Below the pieces are notes generated by a model. It was not told the DNA's origin, did no database searches, and saw nothing but the letters and a program-made list of their open reading frames with translations. Positions 7,369 through 12,856 of a DNA stretch of 12,856 nucleotides are shown here, one piece after another. A program made the position numbers and the translations under genes. Position 1 is the stretch's first letter; each line of letters starts with the position of its first letter. Source of the stretch: Chrysochromulina parva (Eukaryota; Haptophyta; Prymnesiales; Chrysochromulinaceae); NCBI GenBank assembly GCA_002887195.1, contig PJAB01001683.1, forward strand, positions 1 through 12,856, read 5' to 3'.

Positions 7369-7902
7369 TCAAATTCGTAGTTCGTCCCTGCTCTTGTTCG
7401 CAGTTGTGCTCTTCTTTTTCCGCTTCTTCTGATTCCTCTCCATCCGCTGCGCGTGCGACTCGCCGTACCCGTCGCCCTCGGCTGCCTGCGGCTTCTTGGC
7501 GTCCTCGCGCGCCACATGGCCACCATCAAAGCCCTTCATGCGCTTCAGCATGTCCACGAGCTCATTGCGTGTAGCAAAGCCGTCATCGTCCGCGTCAACC
7601 ATTTTCATCAGCGTTTGCGTGGGCAGCGGCGCCTGTTGCGCAGCTGGGCTCGCCGTCTGCGCTTGAAGCTGCTTCTTGAGCTGTTCAAGTTCGCGGAGGC
7701 TCAAACGCTCGTCATCATCCTCATCGTAGTCAATGAGCCAACTGTCCGCCGTCTCGATCAATTCCTCCAGGCTCGCCTCGGCGGGCCGCAGGCGCTTAGC
7801 ACTACTCGTAGTCATGCACGGCAGTGAGAGTAATAGGCCAAAGACCCAGGCGCAATCGGAGGGCATCTTCGCACGAAACACTCCCACGAGCCCTCTGCTC
7901 AT
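7369..7902 (-). CDS. Small EF-hand protein with probable signal peptide
   Basis: A product of 177 aa if started at ATG 7902, or 165 aa from ATG 7866. A hydrophobic segment (CAWVFGLLLSLPC) followed by TTSSA suggests a signal peptide or anchor and entry to the secretory pathway. Two EF-hand loops are visible: residues 60-71, DEDDDERLSLRE, with Glu replacing the usual loop Gly; and residues 103-114, DADDDGFATRNE, canonical except for Ala at position 8. Between them lies a Gln/Ala/Pro linker. The tail is Lys/Arg-rich (KKRKKK) and ends SRDELRI, which contains an RDEL-like tetrapeptide two residues short of the terminus. A calcium-binding role in the ER or secretory route, reticulocalbin-like in general layout, is inferred. 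I do not recognise a named family. It is divergent from the copper ATPase gene. Confidence 0.75.
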   Translation of the reverse strand: MSRGLVGVFRAKMPSDCAWVFGLLLSLPCMTTSSAKRLRPAEASLEELIETADSWLIDYDEDDDERLSLRELEQLKKQLQAQTASPAAQQAPLPTQTLMKMVDADDDGFATRNELVDMLKRMKGFDGGHVAREDAKKPQAAEGDGYGESHAQRMERNQKKRKKKSTTANKSRDELRI

Positions 7903-8151
7903 CCTCGCCCGACGCGAAGCCAAGCACCAAACTTGTACAGTTCCGGGGGAGCCGTGACACACATGTGTGTGTTGCGACCCCTTTTACATGTATTCACATC
8001 TGTATAACTCCTTCTTCACAGGGCTGTGCTGGGGCTGCCGTCTGCGGCCTTGGCCTGCGGGCGGAAGGACCGTCTAGAAGGACGTCGGTGCCCCCGGCAA
8101 GGACCCTCCCCGGAAGGCCTTTCCGCTTCCCGCTCCGAGCTCAAACTGCTC
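7903..8151. promoter_or_regulatory. Shared upstream region between the divergent EF-hand and copper ATPase genes
   Basis: About 250 bp separate the two starts. It contains a perfect 14-bp palindrome ACACACATGTGTGT at 7957-7970, an AT-richer stretch at 7980-8010, and a pyrimidine tract ending CTTCTTCACAG at 8021 that looks like a splice acceptor. After it the ATPase frame is open (AVLGLPSAALACG...), so an upstream 5' exon or a leader intron is possible. Confidence 0.45.
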
Positions 8152-11100
8152 ATGGTCGAGCAGGTATATCAAGTGAGCAGCATTGTGTGCAGTGGCTGCA
8201 AGGAGGCTGTTGAGGCCGAACTCTCTCAGATCGATGGTGTTGAGGCGGCAAGAGTAGACATCCCAACAGGCTCTGTGACCGTTTGGGGCAACGCGCCGTT
8301 CACCGCGCTTCAGGTGGCGGTGAGCAAGTCTGAGCGAGTGCTCACCCCACTCGGCAGCTTCTGCGTCAAGCTACACGTGGACGGGATGATGTGCGGCCAC
8401 TGCACGGCGAAGGTCGAGCAGGCACTCCAGGCCGTCGTGGGCGTCGCGTCCGTCAAGGTGGACCTCAAGGCGGAGCTCACGACAGTCGTGGGCACCGCCA
8501 CAAGCGCGGCGCTCATCCATGCGATCGAGACGACGGGCCACGCGGCAAAAGTTGTGGAGCCAGACAAGGCGCCCGCCTCGCCGCGCGTGCTGCCGTCCAA
8601 GACGACCCTGACCGTGCGAGGCATGTCGTGCGGTCACTGCAGCGCGAAGGTCGAGAAGGCGCTCCACGACGTCGAGGGTGTGTTATCCGCCCAGGTGGAC
8701 CTCGAGGCGGCGCTTGCAATCGTCGTTGGTACGGCGCCTCTGGCGGCGCTCCTCGCCGCTGTCGAGAAGGCGGGCCTTACGGCAGCCTCCGCACCACTAC
8801 GGCCGACGACGACGACGCTGAGTGTGGGCGGCATGATGTGCGACCACTGCACCGCGAAGGTCGAGAAGTCGCTCCAGGTCATCGAGGGCGTCATGTCTAC
8901 CCAGGTGGACCTCGCTACGGGCCTCGCGACCATCGTCGGCACGGTGCCGCTCGCGGCCCTCATCGCTGCGGTCGAGGCGACAGGCCACCCCACGGTCGTG
9001 GCGAGCGCCGTGGCGAGCTCCGTCGAGGCTGGAACGGCAGGCCCGTCCGAGGGTCTCGAGGGCACCGGGCTCACGCACAAGCACGCCGCCAACAGTTCGG
9101 TCACACTGCAGGTCGACGGCATGTTCTGCGAGGCGTGCCGCGCAACCATCAAGCGCGAGCTCTCGGCGTTGCCGGGAGTCACCTTCGTGGCGGTCAACCT
9201 GCATTGGGGCATCGTGACAGTGAGGGGCACCTCGTCTGTCGAGGAGCTGATCGAGAGCATCTCGTCTGCTGGGCGCTTCACCGCGCACGAGCTCGCGAGC
9301 GGCGACGAAGACTTCACGGGGCTCGCCGCTGACCCTTTTGCACCCACTCCCGCTGCAAAGGGGGGGCGCGCCGAAAAGCTCATCAAGCTGCTCGTGATGG
9401 ATATGCTGTGCAGCGGGTGCAAGGACAAAGTGGATCGCGCGGCACGCATGGTGCGCGGCGTCGCGCACGTCGACATCGATCTCGATACGCACGTCCTGAG
9501 CGTCAGCGGCCAACTAGCCACCGAGGACGTGCTGGCCGCGGTCAAGGCCGCGGGGTACGAGCCGTGCCTCCTGAGCGAGGATTTCCCCGCAAAGTCGAGC
9601 GAGGCGTGCCCGGTGCCCTCTCCCGGTGCCTCTCCCGCTGCCTCGCTGCCCAAGGCCACCGAAGGGAAAGTGCCCAAGGGCAAGAAGGTCGGCAAGGACC
9701 ATCTGCATGAGGTGTCGCTCACCATTGACGGCATGACATGCGCCTCGTGCGTGGGCGCCGTCGAGGGCGGATTGCTCTCTCTCGAGGGCGTGCACTCGGC
9801 AACGGTGAGCCTGATGGGCAAGAGCGGCAAGGTCGCCTACGACGCACGCCGCGTCGACGTTCCGGCTATCCTCGCGCGCGTCGTCAAGACGGGCTACGCG
9901 GCCGAGCTGCAGGCGGATGACATCGAGGCGGTGGCCGCCGCGAGCAACTTTGGGATCGAGATTGCCTACTGGTGGCGCATGTTCGCGGGCTCCATGGTGT
10001 TCACACTGCCCGTCTTCCTCATCTCGATGGTCTTCCGCATGATCCCGAGCACGAGCCCCGGTCTGTATGTCGACGTGGCACCCGGACTGGCCGTGAGCGT
10101 CCTCGTCAACCTGATCCTCACCACACCCGTCCAACTGTACTACGGCTTCCCCTTCCACCGAGGGGCGTACGCGTCGCTGCGGCGTTGCCACTTCACCATG
10201 GACGTGCTCGTCTCGATCGGCACCTTTGCCGCGTACATCTACTCGATCATCTTCATGTTCGTCTCGATCGGCACGCGCGGCGAGGAGGGGGAGGACCACG
10301 AGTTCTTCGAGACGGCCGCCGTGCTAATCACCTTCATCTTGCTCGGCAAGTACCTCGAGTCCGCTGCCAAGGGGAAAGCGTCGAATGCGATCACGCAGCT
10401 GCTCACGCTCGTGCCGCCCACGGCCCTGCAGCTCGCCTCATGCAGAGAGATCGACCTTGATGCGACCGAGGTGCCCGTCTCTGGCCTGCGCAAGGGCGAC
10501 GTGGTCAAGGTGCTCCCAGGCGCGCAGATGCCCGCGGATGGCACGGTGCTCTTTGGGGAGTCGGCCGTGAACGAGTCGATGATCACGGGCGAGTCGCTGC
10601 CGCAGCCCAAGCGTAAGAACGACAAGGTGGTGGGCGGCACCATCAACGGCTCCGGAGTGCTCTACGTGCTCGTCACCGCCGTAGGCGCCGACACGACGCT
10701 TGCGCAGATCATGAGGATCGTCGCGGACGCGCAGCACCGCAAGCCGCGCATCCAGGCCGTTGCCGATCGTATCTCAGCGGTGTTCGTTCCGGTCGTGATC
10801 ACGCTTGCTATCTTTACATGGGCTGCGTGGGCCATCGCCGGTGCCACGGGCAACATGCCCGACTGGTCAGGCGATGACGACCTTGACATGATGAGCTTCT
10901 CCTCGCCCTCGCCTCCCAACCCCCATGCCGGCCACAACATGCCTCCTAACCCTCCCAACACGCCTCCTGACCCCCATGCCAGCCACAACATGCCTCCTGA
11001 CCCCCATGTCAGCAATAACATGGGCAGTGGCGGCGGGAGCGGCGGCGGCGGGCACGGTGCCATGAGCATGGGCGTGCCGAGCGTCGAGGATCCCCAGCTG

Positions 11101-12075
11101 CTCGCTTTCATGTTTGGATGCGCCGTGCTCGTGATCGCTTGCCCGTGCGCCCTCGGCCTGGCCACACCCACCGCTGTGATGGTGGGTGGCGGCGTGGGCG
11201 CGGCGCACGGGATCCTAATCAAGGGCGGCGACGTGCTCGAGCTTGCTGCGGCCGTGCAGACGATCTGCTTCGACAAGACGGGCACCCTGACCACAGGGAA
11301 GCTCTCCGTGGCTCGCGTGCTGCTCTGGGCTCAAGGCGTGAACGAGGCCATCCTGCTGCGCGCCGCCGGCTCTGCCGAGCGCGGCAGCGAGCATCCGATT
11401 GCCAAGGCCATCATCAATCACGCGGAGCTGTTCGGCGTGCAGACCGCCGAGCCAGCCGACTTCGTCGCGGCGGCGGGTCAGGGGCTCCAATGCGTCGTGG
11501 ACGGGAAGACGGTGCTGATGGGCAACCGCTCGTGGATGGAAGAGAACGGGCTGAAGCTGAGCGACGTGCAGGAGGCGGAGGTGGCCGCACTCGAGTCTCG
11601 GGGTCATACTGTCGTCCTCGCGGCCCTCTCGGGGCCTCCCGACTTCAACGAGGTGGCGTCAGACGCTAAGGCGGCGACGGCGCCGACGACGCCGACGGAG
11701 GCGGCAACGGATGCGACGGTGGAGACAGCGGTGGCGAGGCGCGCCCGGTGGCGGGCGGCGGTGGCGGGCAAGCCCGATGCCGACGCAGACACGGCGACGA
11801 TTCAGAGCGATCCGAAGTCGATGGGCTCGAGGCTCTTCATCGCAGGTGCACTAGCGGTGGCCGACTCGCTCAAGCCGGATGCGCCGGCGGTCGTGAAGCA
11901 ACTCACCCAACTGGGGATGAAGGTGTGGATGATCTCGGGCGACAATGAGCGCACAGCCGCGCACATAGCGGCCCAGGCGGGCATCGACCTCATGTATGTG
12001 GTCGCAGGGGTCAAGCCCGCGGGCAAGCTGGCCAAGGTGCAGGAGCTGCGTGACGCCGGCGCCAAGATTGCCTTT

Positions 12076-12107
<32 letters not shown>

Positions 12108-12648
12108 TGCGGCGGCCGACGTGGGCATCGCTGTGGGCTCGGGTACCGACGTTGCCATAGAGGCGGCCGACGTCGTACTCATGAAGGAAGGTCTGCAGGA
12201 CGTAGTCACCGCCCTCGACCTCTCCAAGGTAGTCATGAGGCGCATCCGCATCAACTTCGTCTGGGCCTTTGGGTTCAATGTCGTGGGCATCCCGCTCGCG
12301 GCAGGCGTCCTCTTCCCAGGGCTCGGTATCCAACTGCCGCCCATGTTTGCAGGCGGCGCCATGGCGCTTTCGTCCGTCTCCGTCGTCTGTTCATCGCTCC
12401 TGCTCCGCTTCTACCAGCCGCCGCGGCCGCTTTCGATGCGCCGCCAGGTCTTCAGCCGGCGCAGCGCAGAGCCTCCCGTGTCGCCGCCTAAGATGGCGGC
12501 GCTCGAGGAGCTCGCCGGCCCTGACACGGCCAGCGTCGACGGCCAGCGCCGTCTAATGGTGTCGGCCGAGTGGGCGCGCGGGAGCTATGTCGGCTGGCAA
12601 GGATCCGACACTGTCGCGTCACGTGTGTGGAACGTGGATGTGGAGTGA
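8152..12648 (+). CDS. P1B-type Cu(I)-transporting ATPase with seven heavy-metal-associated domains
   Basis: Intronless, 1498 aa from ATG 8152; no ATG lies earlier in frame after the stop at 8005, though a 5' exon could add residues. Seven HMA domains have CxxC at residues 13, 81, 160, 230, 326, 420 and 530 (CSGC, CGHC, CGHC, CDHC, CEAC, CSGC, CASC). Eight membrane helices follow from about 611. Motifs are TGES 812-815, CPC 997-999, DKTGT with phosphorylated Asp1041, SEHP with His1081, and GDGINDAP 1310-1317. TM7 reads FN (1375-1376) where this class usually has YN; TM8 has MALSS. The family pumps Cu(I) across Golgi, vesicle, plastid or plasma membranes. Two insertions stand out: a His/Met/Pro/Gly-rich loop at about 904-981 between TM5 and TM6, and an Ala/Thr/Asp-rich stretch at about 1164-1226 in the nucleotide-binding domain. 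The cytosolic tail is about 75 aa. Confidence 0.95.
8371..8990 (+). repeat. Tandemly duplicated HMA units 2-4
   Basis: Domains 2, 3 and 4 share GM(M/S)C(G/D)HC(T/S)AKVE(Q/K) and a VVGTA.LAALI.A-like end, and are much closer to each other than to domains 1, 5, 6 and 7. Their CxxC codons lie at 8392, 8629 and 8839, with spacings of 237 and 210 nt. This points to recent internal duplication. Confidence 0.75.
10912..11022 (+). repeat. 30-nt repeats encoding PP(N/D)PHxxHNM in the ATPase loop
   Basis: Units at 10912-10941, 10963-10992 and 10993-11022 encode PPNPHAGHNM, PPDPHASHNM and PPDPHVSNNM. A 21-nt PPNPPNT spacer lies between the first and second. Each unit carries His and Met side chains suited to binding copper. 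Confidence 0.9.
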
Positions 12649-12856
12649 TTTTTCTTGTAAATAGGAGCTTTTGAGACCGACAGTCGGGAGTCCGGCTCCC
12701 GGGAAGTCGAGACGGCGCGCCGCCGCCGCCGGTCGAGGACGGCGCGGCGCCGAGAGGCGAGCATGGACAGGCGTAGGACAGGCGAGCGGGAGCGCCCGCG
12801 AGGGGGCCCCGGGGGCGGTGTGGCTCGGGTCGGCAGAGCTGCCAGCTCGGCACCAG
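12649..12856. other. Downstream flank, no supported gene
   Basis: It begins with an AT-rich TTTTTCTTGTAAATAG stretch after the ATPase stop, probably 3' UTR, then a CGGGAG/CTCCCG hairpin at 12685-12701, then very GC-rich sequence. An ATG at 12763 opens a frame to the window end (MDRRRTGERERPRGG...), but it is too short and too biased to call. Confidence 0.4.

Noticed and set aside
7238..7369. Start of the aminotransferase-like protein at ATG 7369, overlapping the EF-hand stop as TGATG
   Set aside because: A bacterial-style overlap does not fit a eukaryotic locus. The extra 44 residues read through the TG/CA tract, and family homology and a good leader begin at or after ATG 7237.
12685..12701. 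CGGGAG/CTCCCG hairpin as a transcription terminator
   Set aside because: It is a 6-bp stem without a following T run, and intrinsic terminators are not expected in this eukaryotic context.
12763..12856. ATG at 12763 as the start of a following gene
   Set aside because: Only 31 codons of biased Arg/Gly sequence reach the window edge, with no motif, so it cannot be supported.

Overview
This is GC-rich nuclear DNA from a unicellular eukaryote, most likely a microalga (haptophyte-like or similar). The evidence is domain content (calpain, Agenet/Tudor, EF-hand, multi-HMA copper ATPase), short GT-AG introns of 72 to 154 nt, no Shine-Dalgarno or operon logic, very GC-rich third positions, and short intergenic gaps. 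The lineage is an inference from style; no marker gene is present.

Layout. (1) 275-4233 (+): a three-exon gene for a large calpain-like protein of about 1269 aa. It has a PDZ-like module, a beta-sandwich-like module, a calpain fold whose catalytic Cys is Gly (His and Asn retained), a C2-like domain, one EF-hand, a module resembling the C-terminal domain of calpain-15/SOL, a GERR repeat, a charged helix and a C-terminal CVLQ prenylation box. It reads as a membrane-anchored pseudoprotease or scaffold. (2) 4488-5613 (-): a two-exon gene for a nuclear-looking protein with a coiled coil and tandem Agenet/Tudor-like modules; its intron is largely two minisatellites. (3) 5945-7237 (-): a PLP-dependent class V aminotransferase-fold enzyme of the isopenicillin-N-epimerase-like / cysteine desulfhydrase / Egt2 group. 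(4) 7369-7902 (-): a small protein with a probable signal peptide and two EF-hands. (5) 8152-12648 (+): a P1B-type Cu(I)-transporting ATPase with seven CxxC heavy-metal domains and an unusual His/Met/Pro-rich loop before the CPC helix. Genes 4 and 5 are divergent and share about 250 bp of upstream DNA; genes 1 and 2 are convergent.

The five genes do not form an obvious pathway. Two encode EF-hands and one handles copper, but co-function is not supported beyond adjacency. A recurring sequence theme is a TG/CA-alternating, often palindromic element 55 to about 180 bp upstream of every predicted start. The most notable items are the inactivated, CaaX-tagged calpain architecture, its first intron flanked by a near-perfect 23-nt direct repeat, a run of perfect inverted repeats inside its coding linker, and the extra metal-binding loop of the ATPase. 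No mobile element, CRISPR array, tRNA or rRNA was recognised.
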